A stretch of DNA of 64,000 nt from positions 62,001-126,000 of the forward strand of contig NZ_KQ033913.1 of assembly GCF_000969835.1 (NCBI RefSeq). Reading direction: 5' to 3'. Positions 32,601 to 41,743 of this stretch are shown here, in pieces. Position numbers and translations under genes: made by a program. Below the pieces are notes generated by a model. That model was not told the origin of the DNA. It made no database searches and saw only the letters and a program-made list of their open reading frames with translations. Position 1 is the stretch's first letter. Every line of letters begins with the position of its first letter. This DNA is from Parabacteroides goldsteinii DSM 19448 = WAL 12034. Its GTDB lineage: Bacteria > Bacteroidota > Bacteroidia > Bacteroidales > Tannerellaceae.

Positions 32601-32931
32601 AATCATACCGACGGCGGTTTTTGCCGAAAAAGCAAAACTTCTTGCTAAACGATATTCTTCGATGAAGGATGATTTATCAGTTTTGCAGAATGAGTTGCTG
32701 GAAAATCCTGAATTAGGTATTTCTTTGGGTAATAATATCCGGAAGATACGTATGCGCATTTGTTCTAAGAATAAGGGAAAAAGTGGAGGTGCCAGGGTTA
32801 TTACTTATTTAATAAAAACATCTTTAGATGAAGGTGTAATCAATTTGGTTACTATTTATGATAAAAGTGACCGGGAGTCTATATCCATAAAGGAGATAAA
32901 CTCATTATTAGTGAAATGCAACCTGCTTTGA
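32590..32931 (+). CDS. RelE/ParE-like toxin
   Basis: The 113-residue basic protein has the RelE-superfamily pattern: FKIIPTAVFAEKAKLLAKRY (helix pair), a NPELGISLGNNIRKIRMRICSKNKGKSGGARVITYLI strand series with basic residues, and VNLVTIYDKSDRESISIKEINSLL at the C terminus. Members are mRNA interferases or gyrase poisons held in check by an upstream antitoxin. It overlaps the upstream gene by 11 bases. Which activity it has is not visible. Confidence 0.7.
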   Translation: MNFKIIPTAVFAEKAKLLAKRYSSMKDDLSVLQNELLENPELGISLGNNIRKIRMRICSKNKGKSGGARVITYLIKTSLDEGVINLVTIYDKSDRESISIKEINSLLVKCNLL

Positions 32932-33244
32932 TCTTTATTGGAGTGATATAAAAATGATAAATGTTAATTATGACAAACTCGAGAGCGAAAGTAGGTACTT
33001 TTTACCCCTGGTTGTAAGCTGCTTTCTTTGTAATCTACTGAAAATGAGCTATGACAAACTTTTTGCTGCCCCCTATAAAACAAAGAAAATATATTTGTCA
33101 TTCCTGGGTTATGAATGATTGTCTATATCGGATAATATTTGTTCGATTGTTTTTTTTGTAAAGGAGGAAGGTTGCTATAGATAATATAAAAAAGGAGTTG
33201 CATCCTTCGACACAACTCCTTTTCATATTATTAAATCCTATATC
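32932..33244. other. Intergenic region between convergent units
   Basis: No gene is seen. TATGACAAACT occurs twice (near 32967 and 33050) as a direct repeat, an isolated -7 box TATATTTG lies at 33090-33097 with a run of eight T about 55 bases further on, and a terminator closes the region. Confidence 0.35.
33190..33223. terminator. Terminator between the toxin gene and the GMP synthase paralogue
   Basis: AAAAGGAGTTG (33190-33200) pairs perfectly with CAACTCCTTTT (33213-33223) around a 12-base loop. The A and T ends make it usable from both strands; it follows the stop of the minus-strand gene by about 20 bases. Confidence 0.75.
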
Positions 33245-34552
33245 TTATTCCCACTCAATAGTCGCATTGGGTTTCGGGGACATATCGTAGCAAACGCGGT
33301 TTACGTTTTTTACTTCTTTCAGGATACGGTCTGTGATTTTCATCAGGATAGGCCAGTCTACCGGTTCGATGGTGGCTGTCATGGCGTCTACTGTGTTTAC
33401 GGCGCGGATGATAACAGGCCAGTCGAAAGAACGGGCATTATCCCGTACGCCAACTGATTTGAAATCAGGAACAACAGTGAAATACTGCCATACCTTCTTG
33501 TCTAATCCGGCAAGCTGGAACTCTTCGCGTAAGATGGCGTCAGCTTCACGAACGGCTTCCAGTCTGTCACGGGTGATAGCACCCAGACAACGTACACCCA
33601 GTCCGGGACCAGGGAACGGCTGACGGTAAACCATTTCATAAGGCAAGCCTAGTTCCAGACCGCAGGCACGAACCTCGTCTTTGAATAACTGACGCAGCGG
33701 TTCAACCAGTTCGAACTTCAGGTCTTCGGGCAGACCACCTACGTTGTGATGAGATTTTACCATCTTGGCAGTCTTTGTACCGCTTTCCACGATATCCGGA
33801 TAGATCGTACCTTGTGCTAAGAAATCGATGCCATCCAGCTGACGAGCTTCCTCTTCGAATACACGGATAAATTCGCCACCGATAATCTTGCGTTTTTCTT
33901 CCGGATCGGCAACTCCTGCCAGTTTATCCAGGAAACGGTCGGTAACATCTTTATATATCAGGTTCGCATTCAACTGATTTTTGAATACTTCCACTACATC
34001 TTCCGATTCACCTTTACGCATCAGACCATGGTTTACATGTACGCAAACCAGTTTATCGCCGATCGCTTTCAGAAGCAAGGCAGCCACAACAGAACTGTCA
34101 ACTCCGCCTGACAGGGCCAACAGGACTTTTCTATCGCCTACCTGACGTCTGACAAGTTCGATCTGGTCGTTGACAAAGTTTGTCATATTCCAGTTCGCTT
34201 CCGCTTTGCAGCTATCGAAAACGAAAGACTTCACAGCTTCTTTGATAGCTTCTATATCGTCGGTGAATTCACCCAGTTTTACTTCACATAATGCTTTGTC
34301 GTGGCCGGCAGCCATTACGGGGATACCCAGCGAGTAAATACCCGGATTTACATCTATGGCAACACCGTCGATCACATTGTTAGGACCACCGTTGATGATA
34401 ATACCTTTTACGTTCGGCAGTGCTTTCAGTTCCTCTACTGTAATGTCGTGAGGATAAATTTCACTGTAAACACCCAATGCACGGATTGCTCTTGCCAATA
34501 CCGTATTTTCATGACTTCCCAGGTCTAAAATAACGATCATATCTTGTTTCAT
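33245..34552 (-). CDS. GMP synthase paralogue with degenerate, shortened glutaminase domain
   Basis: The 435-residue protein keeps a complete GuaA synthetase part: the PP-loop [12 protein letters not shown] (residues 146-156), [30 protein letters not shown] and the dimerisation domain ending in NATIEWE. The N-terminal glutamine-amidotransferase domain is about 70 residues short. GICYGAQ of the neighbour is replaced by AAGHDKA, so Gly83 stands where the catalytic Cys should be, and the HGD and HPE segments are gone. It cannot hydrolyse glutamine and would need free ammonia or a partner. It follows true guaA by 52 bases without a promoter box. A strong AGGAGGAA sits just before its ATG, rare in this phylum. 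Confidence 0.85.
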   Translation of the reverse strand: MKQDMIVILDLGSHENTVLARAIRALGVYSEIYPHDITVEELKALPNVKGIIINGGPNNVIDGVAIDVNPGIYSLGIPVMAAGHDKALCEVKLGEFTDDIEAIKEAVKSFVFDSCKAEANWNMTNFVNDQIELVRRQVGDRKVLLALSGGVDSSVVAALLLKAIGDKLVCVHVNHGLMRKGESEDVVEVFKNQLNANLIYKDVTDRFLDKLAGVADPEEKRKIIGGEFIRVFEEEARQLDGIDFLAQGTIYPDIVESGTKTAKMVKSHHNVGGLPEDLKFELVEPLRQLFKDEVRACGLELGLPYEMVYRQPFPGPGLGVRCLGAITRDRLEAVREADAILREEFQLAGLDKKVWQYFTVVPDFKSVGVRDNARSFDWPVIIRAVNTVDAMTATIEPVDWPILMKITDRILKEVKNVNRVCYDMSPKPNATIEWE

Positions 34553-34556
34553 CGTA

Positions 34557-34564
34557 TTCCTCCT
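34557..34564 (-). promoter_or_regulatory. Strong Shine-Dalgarno sequence before the GMP synthase paralogue
   Basis: AGGAGGAA on the minus strand ends four bases before the ATG at 34552. Such full complementarity to the 16S rRNA tail is uncommon among the genes of this window and suggests a high or regulated translation rate. Confidence 0.6.
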
Positions 34565-34604
34565 AAAATTATTAAGTTAATTAGATTATCCTTCTTGTGA
34601 TTTT

Positions 34605-36125
34605 TTATTCCCACTCTATAGTTGCTGGTGGTTTGGAACTGATGTCGTACACAACGCGGTTCACACCTTTTACCTTATTGATGATCTCGTTGGATACTTT
34701 TGCCAGAAACTCGTAAGGCAGTTGTGCCCAGTCGGCTGTCATGGCATCGGTAGAAGTTACGGCACGCAAGGCAACGGTATTTTCATAGGTACGTTCGTCA
34801 CCCATAACACCGACCGACTGGATAGGAAGCAGGATGACTCCGGCTTGCCAGATCTTATCGTATAAACCCCATTCGCGCATCAGCGACATATAAATATCAT
34901 CGGCATCCTGAAGGATACGTACTTTCTCCGGCGTGATATCGCCTAAGATACGGATACCCAGACCAGGGCCGGGGAACGGATGACGTTTGATCAGATGCGG
35001 CTGCATGCCCAGTTCGATACCGACACGGCGAACCTCATCCTTGAAAAGAAGGCGAAGCGGCTCAACCAGTTGCAACTTCATCGTATCAGGCAGTCCGCCT
35101 ACATTATGATGACTCTTGATGACTGTTCCGGTGATGGATAAAGACTCGATAACGTCCGGATAGATCGTACCTTGTCCCAGCCATTTGATATCTTTCAGCT
35201 TATGAGCTTCTTCGTCGAATACGTCGATGAAACCTTTGCCGATGATCTTACGTTTTTGTTCCGGCTCGGTAACTCCCGCTAATGCTTTATAGAATTTATC
35301 TTTTGCGTTTACTCCGATCACGTTCAACCCCAGGTGTTCGTAATCTTTCATTACGTTTTCGAACTCATTCTTACGAAGCAAACCGTGGTCTACGAAGATA
35401 CAGGTCAGGTTTTTGCCGATCGCCTTGTTCAGCAATACAGCTGTAACGGAAGAGTCTACGCCGCCCGATAAGGCCAGGATCACTTTGTCGTCACCTAGTT
35501 GCTCTTTCAGTTCGGCAACCGTCGATTCGATGAAAGAAGCCGGTGTCCAGTCTTTGGCGCATCCGCAGATATTCAGGAAATTGTCTAATAACTTTGTACC
35601 GTCTGTAGAGTGGAATACTTCCGGATGGAACTGTACGCCCCAGGTCTGTTCGCCTTCTACATGATAAGCTGCCGCTTTTACATCGTCGGTACTGGCGATC
35701 ACTTTGAAGTTATCCGGCAATACGGTGATTGTATCTCCATGAGACATCCAGATCTGAGAACCGGTGTCGATGCCTTTCAATAGAGGATCTTCATTATTAA
35801 TGTAGGATAGATTGGCACGTCCGTATTCACGTGAGTTGGCCGGTTCTACATTGCCTCCGGATGTATAAGCCAGAAACTGAGCCCCGTAACAAATACCTAA
35901 AACCGGATACTTTCCACGAATCTCGCTCAGGTCTGCCTTGAAAGCATTTTCGTCGTAAACGGAGTAAGGACTTCCTGAAAGGATAACCCCTTTCACATCG
36001 GTTGCATCATGCGGAAATTTGTTGTAGGGAAGGATCTCGCAATACATGTTTAACTCTCTGACCCTGCGGCCAATCAATTGAGTTGTTTGCGAGCCGAAAT
36101 CAAGAATAATAAGTTTCTCGTGCAT
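34605..36125 (-). CDS. guaA: GMP synthase (glutamine-hydrolysing)
   Basis: This 506-residue enzyme converts XMP to GMP with ATP and glutamine in the last step of guanine nucleotide synthesis. The class I glutaminase domain has Cys79 (GICYGAQ), His167 and Glu169 (VQFHPEVF); the synthetase domain has the PP-loop ALSGGVDSS at 218-226 and [11 protein letters not shown]; the C-terminal dimerisation domain ends KPPATIEWE. It is full length and precedes its glutaminase-less paralogue in the same transcription unit. Confidence 0.96.
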   Translation of the reverse strand: MHEKLIILDFGSQTTQLIGRRVRELNMYCEILPYNKFPHDATDVKGVILSGSPYSVYDENAFKADLSEIRGKYPVLGICYGAQFLAYTSGGNVEPANSREYGRANLSYINNEDPLLKGIDTGSQIWMSHGDTITVLPDNFKVIASTDDVKAAAYHVEGEQTWGVQFHPEVFHSTDGTKLLDNFLNICGCAKDWTPASFIESTVAELKEQLGDDKVILALSGGVDSSVTAVLLNKAIGKNLTCIFVDHGLLRKNEFENVMKDYEHLGLNVIGVNAKDKFYKALAGVTEPEQKRKIIGKGFIDVFDEEAHKLKDIKWLGQGTIYPDVIESLSITGTVIKSHHNVGGLPDTMKLQLVEPLRLLFKDEVRRVGIELGMQPHLIKRHPFPGPGLGIRILGDITPEKVRILQDADDIYMSLMREWGLYDKIWQAGVILLPIQSVGVMGDERTYENTVALRAVTSTDAMTADWAQLPYEFLAKVSNEIINKVKGVNRVVYDISSKPPATIEWE

Positions 36126-36152
36126 GCAGTGTTATTATTTAATTGAGTGGCG

Positions 36153-36160
36153 CAAAGGTA
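36153..36160 (-). promoter_or_regulatory. Predicted -7 element of the guaA promoter
   Basis: TACCTTTG on the minus strand lies 27 bases upstream of the guaA ATG. Confidence 0.55.
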
Positions 36161-36251
36161 GTAATTTTATTTAGAAAATCTGTAAAGCTCATCCTATATA
36201 TAAAGGTATTGATGAGGAGATTTCAATATATTTTTTATGATTTCACAAAAG

Positions 36252-36313
36252 TTTCATTCGAAAGAAACTGTGTTTTCTCCCGAAAGAAACTGTATTTTCA
36301 TCCGAATGAAACT
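36252..36313. repeat. Three tandem 22-bp repeats, operator-like array
   Basis: Units start at 36252, 36274 and 36296 with an exact 22-bp period. Each reads TTTC-NNN-CGAA-N-GAAACT and contains a TTTC...GAAA inverted repeat; the third is best, TTTCAT-CCGA-ATGAAA. The array lies between the divergent guaA promoter and the promoter at 36406. A 22-bp period is about two helical turns, which suits cooperative binding of a dimeric protein on one DNA face. Confidence 0.65.
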
Positions 36314-36405
36314 AAAAAGATGTCGGTATATGTTGAAAGGATGGTTAAGTTCTTAAAAAATGTATAAACAGACAGGATATGTTTTAATACATCTGATTAA
36401 ACATT

Positions 36406-36413
36406 ACCTTTGT
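36406..36413 (+). promoter_or_regulatory. Predicted -7 element of the 36438 gene
   Basis: TACCTTTG lies 24 bases before the ATG at 36438 and about 90 bases after the 22-bp repeat array. Confidence 0.55.
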
Positions 36414-36437
36414 ACGTTCATTTTTAGAAGGAACCGT

Positions 36438-37343
36438 ATGGATACAGAAAAGAAAGAAACGAAGGAAATAAATAAACTCTCATTATTAATCATGGCGGTA
36501 GTCGTGTTGATACTGATTATCGCTGGTGCAGGTTATTATATTTATCAGCAGAAACAGCAGATGAATGATTTGGTTGAGGCTTATGACCTGGATAAGCAAA
36601 CGCTTGAAGATGAGTTTAATGAACTCTCTATGCAATATGAGGGATACCAGTTCAAGGTAGGCAATGATTCCCTGATGAATTTGTTATCCACAGAGCAGGC
36701 AAAGGTTCAGCGCCTGATGGAAGAACTCCGTACGGTGAAGGCGACAAATACCAAAGAAATTGCCCGTCTGAAGAAAGAACTGGAAACGCTTCGTAAGATC
36801 ATGCGTAATTATGTTGTTCAGATCGACTCTTTGAACCGAGCGAACGAACAGTTGCAGGTAGAAAAGAAAGAAGCTGTTCAGAAATACCAGCGTGCCACAT
36901 CACAAGCTGCTACCCTGAAGAAAGAAAAAGAAAAGTTGGCAGAACGCGTTACTATTGCAAGCCGCCTGGATGCTACCGGCATCACGGTTACTCCGGTCAA
37001 TTCGCGTGGAAAGCTGGCAAAGAAGATCAAACGTATGGAACGTTTCGTAGTCGATTTCCGTATCGCCAAGAATATTACCGCTCCTGTTGGTGAGAAGACT
37101 GTATATGTGCGTATTATGAAACCGGACGATGATGTGCTGGTAAAGAGCCGTGCTGATGTTTTCCCCTTCGAAGGAAAGGATATCAATTACTCAATGAAGA
37201 AACTGATCGAATATGACGGGGAAGAATATCCCGTTACCATGTATTGGGATATCGAAGAATTCCTTTCTCCGGGAACTTACCGTGTAGATATTTTTATTGA
37301 CGGAAACTTGATTGGAAAGAGAAACTTCACGTTGGAAGATTAA
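36438..37343 (+). CDS. Membrane-anchored coiled-coil protein
   Basis: The 301-residue protein has a short cytoplasmic start, one membrane helix (about residues 16-38, LLIMAVVVLILIIAGAGYYIY), a long coiled coil (about 45-195, with charged heptads such as IARLKKELETLRKI), and a C-terminal beta-rich domain (about 210-301: FVVDFRIAKNITAPVGEKTVYVRI.. GTYRVDIFIDGNLIGKRNF). The family is common in Bacteroidales but I know no function. The start at 36438 is preferred because it follows the promoter; an upstream in-frame ATG at 36360 lies before it. The Crp-like gene follows after two bases. Confidence 0.7.
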   Translation: MDTEKKETKEINKLSLLIMAVVVLILIIAGAGYYIYQQKQQMNDLVEAYDLDKQTLEDEFNELSMQYEGYQFKVGNDSLMNLLSTEQAKVQRLMEELRTVKATNTKEIARLKKELETLRKIMRNYVVQIDSLNRANEQLQVEKKEAVQKYQRATSQAATLKKEKEKLAERVTIASRLDATGITVTPVNSRGKLAKKIKRMERFVVDFRIAKNITAPVGEKTVYVRIMKPDDDVLVKSRADVFPFEGKDINYSMKKLIEYDGEEYPVTMYWDIEEFLSPGTYRVDIFIDGNLIGKRNFTLED

Positions 37344-37345
37344 CG

Positions 37346-37939
37346 ATGGAAACAGACGGCTACTTAGCGAAGCTTTTAGCGGATCTACCGGAATCTCTGG
37401 CCCGCGACGAAGTCTTTGTGAGTGAACTGAAGAATATCACTACAGTGGTTGCTGTCGATAAAGGGGATTACCTGCTTCGTACCGGTGAGATTTGTCAGGA
37501 TGCCTACTTCATTAATAAAGGACTGTTCATTAATTTATATGTAAGCGAAAAAGGCGATGAATGCGTAACCGGTTTTTCATCCGACTATCAATATCCTTTC
37601 CTTTCCGCTATCGGTTATTTTACCCAGGCGCCTTCCGAGTTCGAGATTAAGGCGCTCGAAGCCGGTGAACTGCTAAGGCTATCACGTACCCATATTGAGG
37701 ACCTTTCCCTGCGTTATCCGCTATTTGCATCGTATTACCAGAATGCGATGCTGACTATCATATCAAAACTTTATTCTATGTTTGCCATCCGTCAGTCGTG
37801 TACGGCAGAAGAATTTATCAAATACCTTTATAATCATTACATGTGGATCATGCAGCGTGTTCCCGACAAATATATTGCTCAGTATATGGGAATCAGCAAT
37901 GCCTGGTACTGCAAGCTGAAAAAGCGCATCTTTAATTGA
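37346..37939 (+). CDS. Crp/Fnr-family regulator
   Basis: This 197-residue protein has a cyclic-nucleotide-binding-like beta-barrel (about 20-120, with KGDYLLRTGEICQDAYFINKGLF) and a helical C terminus in which YIAQYMGISNAWYCKLKKRI looks like the recognition helix-turn-helix of Crp/Fnr proteins. The Arg/Glu signature of cAMP binders in the phosphate-binding cassette is not evident, so the ligand is unknown. It is encoded two bases after the coiled-coil protein and upstream of the export operon, which it may regulate. Confidence 0.78.
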   Translation: METDGYLAKLLADLPESLARDEVFVSELKNITTVVAVDKGDYLLRTGEICQDAYFINKGLFINLYVSEKGDECVTGFSSDYQYPFLSAIGYFTQAPSEFEIKALEAGELLRLSRTHIEDLSLRYPLFASYYQNAMLTIISKLYSMFAIRQSCTAEEFIKYLYNHYMWIMQRVPDKYIAQYMGISNAWYCKLKKRIFN

Positions 37940-37971
37940 ATTAATTCAATTTTATATTTAAACTAAACCAG

Positions 37972-38000
37972 TACTTTTGCACCGATAAATCGTACTTTTG
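37972..38000 (+). promoter_or_regulatory. Two -7 boxes in tandem before the export operon
   Basis: TACTTTTG occurs at 37972-37979 and again at 37993-38000, 21 bases apart. The second leaves a leader of about 125 nt before the TolC-like gene. Either may be used, or the first may serve as the -33 region of the second because it supplies TTTG at the right distance. Confidence 0.5.
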
Positions 38001-38130
38001 TTTGTGTACGAAGAATATAGGTTTATCGAATATAAACAATAGGAGATAACCGGTTGTTTTTTATTTAGATAAAGGTGATAAGTTGTTTTAGTGGTAAAAT
38101 AAAGTCTCCGGATGAAAAAACAATAAAAAG

Positions 38131-39522
38131 ATGAAACGGATTATTGTATTAGTAGGATTGTTGGTCTGTTCTGGTTATGCAAGTTCCCAACAGACTTTGA
38201 CATTGGAAGAATGTCGAAACTTAGCTATTCAGAATAATAAGGAATTACAGATGTCCGGCGAAAAGGTAAAGGCGGCCAATGAAGAACGAAAAGCGGCTTT
38301 TACTAAATATTTTCCGCAGCTTTCCGCTATGGGAGGATATATGTGGAATCAGAAAGATATCAATCTGCTGGATATGGACGCTTTGAGTGCCAAACTCGGT
38401 TCCGCCCTGGGACCGCTTGCCCAACTTCCTGTTTTCGGACAATTAATGGGAGGAATTGACGATGTGCAACATCTGGATGTGCAGAATATTTGGGTGGGAG
38501 GCGTTTCGTTGGTTCAACCGGTCTTTATGGGAGGAAAGATTGTTTCCTATAATCAGATTACCAAATATGCCCGTGAATTGGCCGAGTCGATGAACGACCT
38601 CCAGTTACAGGAAGTCATTTATAAAACCGATGAAACTTATTGGCAGGTGATTTCGTTGGTCAATAAGAAAAAGCTGGCCGATGCGTATGTCGGGTTACTC
38701 CGGAAGATGGACAGTGACGTGACAGCCATGATCGCCGAAGGAGTTGCCACCCAGGCAGACGGACTGTCGGTGAAGGTAAAACTGAATGAGGCGGAAATGG
38801 CGCAGACGAAAGTGGATAACGGTCTGGCTTTGTCGCGTATGCTGCTCTCCCAGATTTGCGGTTTGCCATTGGATGAACCTTTGGCGCTGGCAGATGAAAA
38901 TATAGAGAACTTCCCCGTCCATTCCAGTGATGCTACCGCAAATGTGAATGAAGCGTTTGCTAACCGCGATGAGTTGAAAAGTCTGGAACTGGCAGCTAAG
39001 ATTTATCAGAAGAAAGAACGGATAGTCTTGGCAGACATGTTGCCCAATGTGGCTTTGTCAGCCAACTATCTGGTAACGAACCCGAATGCTTTCAACGGTT
39101 TTAAGAATGAATTTGCCGGAATGTTTAATGTCGGTGTGATGATGAAAGTGCCTTTGTCCGGTTGGTGGGAGGGTACTTATAAAAGGAACTCCGCCCGTGC
39201 TGAAACACGTATCCAGATGTTGCAACTGATGGAAGCCCGCGAAAAGGTCGAGTTGCAGGTCAACCAGTCCGTTTATAAGGTGAATGAAGCCAATAAGAAA
39301 CTGACCGCTTCTTCGCGGAATATGGAGAATGCGGAGGAGAACCTTCGCCATGCCAATCTGGGTTTTGAGGAAGGTGTTATTCCGGCCTTAAACCTGATGG
39401 AAGCTCAGACGGCTTGGGTATCGGCACGTTCCAGCCTGATTGATGCTCAGATAGAAGTGAAATTAACGGAAGTTTACCTGTCGAAGGCAATGGGTAAACT
39501 GTCGGTAGATAAACAGAAGTAA
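38131..39522 (+). CDS. TolC-family outer-membrane efflux protein
   Basis: The 463-residue protein has a signal peptide (ending near SGYASS|QQ) and the duplicated helical pattern of outer-membrane channel tunnels: LTLEECRNLAIQNNKELQM at the N terminus and LRHANLGFEEGVIPALNLMEAQTAWVSARSSLIDAQIEVKL near the C terminus. It would form the outer-membrane exit duct for the adaptor and permeases encoded next. Confidence 0.9.
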   Translation: MKRIIVLVGLLVCSGYASSQQTLTLEECRNLAIQNNKELQMSGEKVKAANEERKAAFTKYFPQLSAMGGYMWNQKDINLLDMDALSAKLGSALGPLAQLPVFGQLMGGIDDVQHLDVQNIWVGGVSLVQPVFMGGKIVSYNQITKYARELAESMNDLQLQEVIYKTDETYWQVISLVNKKKLADAYVGLLRKMDSDVTAMIAEGVATQADGLSVKVKLNEAEMAQTKVDNGLALSRMLLSQICGLPLDEPLALADENIENFPVHSSDATANVNEAFANRDELKSLELAAKIYQKKERIVLADMLPNVALSANYLVTNPNAFNGFKNEFAGMFNVGVMMKVPLSGWWEGTYKRNSARAETRIQMLQLMEAREKVELQVNQSVYKVNEANKKLTASSRNMENAEENLRHANLGFEEGVIPALNLMEAQTAWVSARSSLIDAQIEVKLTEVYLSKAMGKLSVDKQK

Positions 39523-39543
39523 TAACAATAAAAATATACAAAG

Positions 39544-40557
39544 ATGAACGAGAATAAAAAGTTTTCGATCAGCAACATGATGTTGGCATTTATCACGGTA
39601 TTGGTCGTGATTGGATTAGTCGCATTGACCGGTTTCTTTTTGCTTACTCCTCCCGACGATATTATTATGGGGCAGGCTGAAGCCAATCAGGTTCGTATTT
39701 CCGGAAAAGTACCCGGACGAATCGAAATGTATCGTTTTGATGAAGGAGATAAGGTAAAAGCAGGTGATACATTGGTGTATCTGAATACTCCGGAAGTCCT
39801 GGCAAAACTGCAACAGGCGGAAGCTGTTCAGAAAGCTGCCGAAGCACAGAATGCCAAAGCTCTTAAAGGAGCCCGTGCACAGGAAATAGCCGGTGCTTAC
39901 GAGATGTGGCAGAAAGCGCAAGCCGGTTTGGAGATTGCCAAAAAATCATATACCCGTGTTCAGAACTTATATGATAAGGGAGTCATGTCTGCTCAGAAAA
40001 GAGATGAGGCTGAGGCAAACTATAAAGCGATGGTCGCTACCGAAAAAGCGGCTAAGTCACAGTACGATATGGCTCGGGACGGTGCCCGTTCGGAAGATAA
40101 GGCTGCTGCGGCTGCCCTGGTTCAACAGGCCGGCGGCGCTGTTGCCGAAGTGGAATCTTATTTGAAAGAGTCGGCTTTGGTTTCACCTATCGACGGAGAG
40201 GTATCCGAACGTTTCCCACAAGTGGGAGAGTTGGTCGGTACCGGTGCGCCAATTATGAATATTACGGATTTGAACGATATGTGGGTATCATTCAGTGTTC
40301 GTGAAGACCTGTTGAAGGATATCAAGATCGGTTCCGAACTGAATGCTTTTATTCCGGCACTCGACAATAAGCCGGTAAAGCTGAAAGTATATTATATGAA
40401 GGACATGGGCTCGTATGCTGCCTGGAAAGCTACAAAGACAACCGGACAATTCGATTCGAAGACCTTTGAAGTCCGTGCCCGTCCGCAGGAAAAAATAGCA
40501 GACTTACGTCCCGGAATGTCTGTCGTAATGAAGAAAAAAGGAAACGAAATATTATGA
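39544..40557 (+). CDS. HlyD/EmrA-family periplasmic adaptor
   Basis: This 337-residue membrane-fusion protein has an N-terminal anchor helix (about residues 13-37), a split biotinyl-lipoyl-like domain (ISGKVPGRIEMYRFDEGDKVKAGDTLVYL and SALVSPIDGEVSERFPQVGELVGTG), a coiled-coil hairpin between them (about 80-205) and a beta-barrel domain. It bridges the permeases and the TolC-like channel. It overlaps the first permease gene by four bases. Confidence 0.9.
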   Translation: MNENKKFSISNMMLAFITVLVVIGLVALTGFFLLTPPDDIIMGQAEANQVRISGKVPGRIEMYRFDEGDKVKAGDTLVYLNTPEVLAKLQQAEAVQKAAEAQNAKALKGARAQEIAGAYEMWQKAQAGLEIAKKSYTRVQNLYDKGVMSAQKRDEAEANYKAMVATEKAAKSQYDMARDGARSEDKAAAAALVQQAGGAVAEVESYLKESALVSPIDGEVSERFPQVGELVGTGAPIMNITDLNDMWVSFSVREDLLKDIKIGSELNAFIPALDNKPVKLKVYYMKDMGSYAAWKATKTTGQFDSKTFEVRARPQEKIADLRPGMSVVMKKKGNEIL

Positions 40558-41732
40558 CATTGAAGCAGAGTTTACATAGTATCTGGAATGTGGCGAAGCG
40601 GGAGATACAGCGGCTTACATCGAAGCCGATCTATTTCTTCTGTATGCTGATCGCTCCGGCTCTCTGTGTCGTCTTCTTCCTGTCACTGATGCAAGATGGC
40701 TTGCCAACCAATCTGCCGATTGCCGTGGTCGATATGGATGGTTCAGCCACTTCCCGTAACCTGATCCGGCAGTTGGATGCTTTTGAACAGACGGAGGTTG
40801 TTTATAAGACCGCTACGTTCGATGATGCTCGCCGGGAGATGCAAAAAGGAAACATATACGGTATTTTCTATATACCGAAGAACTTTGCAGTGGAGGCAAC
40901 AACGGGAAAACAACCTACATTGTCTTTCTATACGAACGGTACTTATCTAATCGCAGCTTCCCTGCTTTTCAGGGATATGAAGACCATGTCTGTCCTGGCT
41001 GGTGCTTCGGTCGGCTTGCAGACCGGACTGGCGAAAGGATATACGACCGACCAGATTATGGGACAGCTTCAGCCGGTAGTAGTGGATACTCATGCGATCG
41101 GTAATCCCTGGCTGAACTATTCCGTCTATCTGAATAACACGATTTTGCCGGGCGTGCTTCAGTTGATGATCTTCCTGGTGACGGTGTTCAGTATCGGTAC
41201 AGAAATAAAATATTCGACCGCCCGCCAGTGGCTGCAGACGGGAGGGAACTCCTTGACGACTAGTCTGTTGGGGAAGTTACTCCCGCAAACTGTTATTTTT
41301 ACTCTTGTGGCGTTGATGTGTTGTGCCGCTTTGTACGGTTTCAATGCTTTCCCGCTGAATAGTGGTTGGATGCCGATGATATCGGCAATAATCCTGTTGG
41401 TGCTGGCTTCGCAGGCTGTCGGTGTGTTTATGATCGGTGTGTTGCCAACTTTGCGTCTGGGATTGAGTTTTGCCAGTTTGTTCGGTATGATTGCTTTCTC
41501 TATTGTCGGATTTTCTTTTCCCGTGTTAGGGATGGATCCGACTTTGCAGGCATTGAGCGACCTGTTCCCGCTTCGTCACTATTTTTTGATTTATGTGGAT
41601 CAGGCGTTGAACGGTAGGGATTTGTTCTATTCATGGAGTGAATATGTCTGGTTGGCTGGCTTCCTTATCTTACCGTTCTTGATAGGAAAGAACCTGAAGA
41701 ATGCGTTGCTGTACTTTAAGTATATTCCGTAA
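40554..41732 (+). CDS. ABC-2-type permease, first of pair
   Basis: The 392-residue protein has the topology of YhhJ/YbhS-like ABC-2 permeases: one N-terminal membrane helix (IYFFCMLIAPALCVVFFLSLM), a large extracytoplasmic domain (about 50-200, beginning PIAVVDMDGSATSRNLIRQLD), then five hydrophobic helices. It should pair with the next gene product as the membrane part of an exporter. Start overlaps the adaptor stop (ATGA). Confidence 0.85.
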   Translation: MTLKQSLHSIWNVAKREIQRLTSKPIYFFCMLIAPALCVVFFLSLMQDGLPTNLPIAVVDMDGSATSRNLIRQLDAFEQTEVVYKTATFDDARREMQKGNIYGIFYIPKNFAVEATTGKQPTLSFYTNGTYLIAASLLFRDMKTMSVLAGASVGLQTGLAKGYTTDQIMGQLQPVVVDTHAIGNPWLNYSVYLNNTILPGVLQLMIFLVTVFSIGTEIKYSTARQWLQTGGNSLTTSLLGKLLPQTVIFTLVALMCCAALYGFNAFPLNSGWMPMISAIILLVLASQAVGVFMIGVLPTLRLGLSFASLFGMIAFSIVGFSFPVLGMDPTLQALSDLFPLRHYFLIYVDQALNGRDLFYSWSEYVWLAGFLILPFLIGKNLKNALLYFKYIP

Positions 41733-41743
41733 AACTGAAAGTA

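Noticed and set aside
36252..36313. CRISPR array
   Set aside because: Only three 22-bp units in direct contact without spacers and no cas genes; the pattern fits operator repeats.
36143..36367. A 74-codon frame upstream of the coiled-coil protein
   Set aside because: It spans the 22-bp repeats and the guaA promoter, has no promoter of its own and no protein-like pattern.
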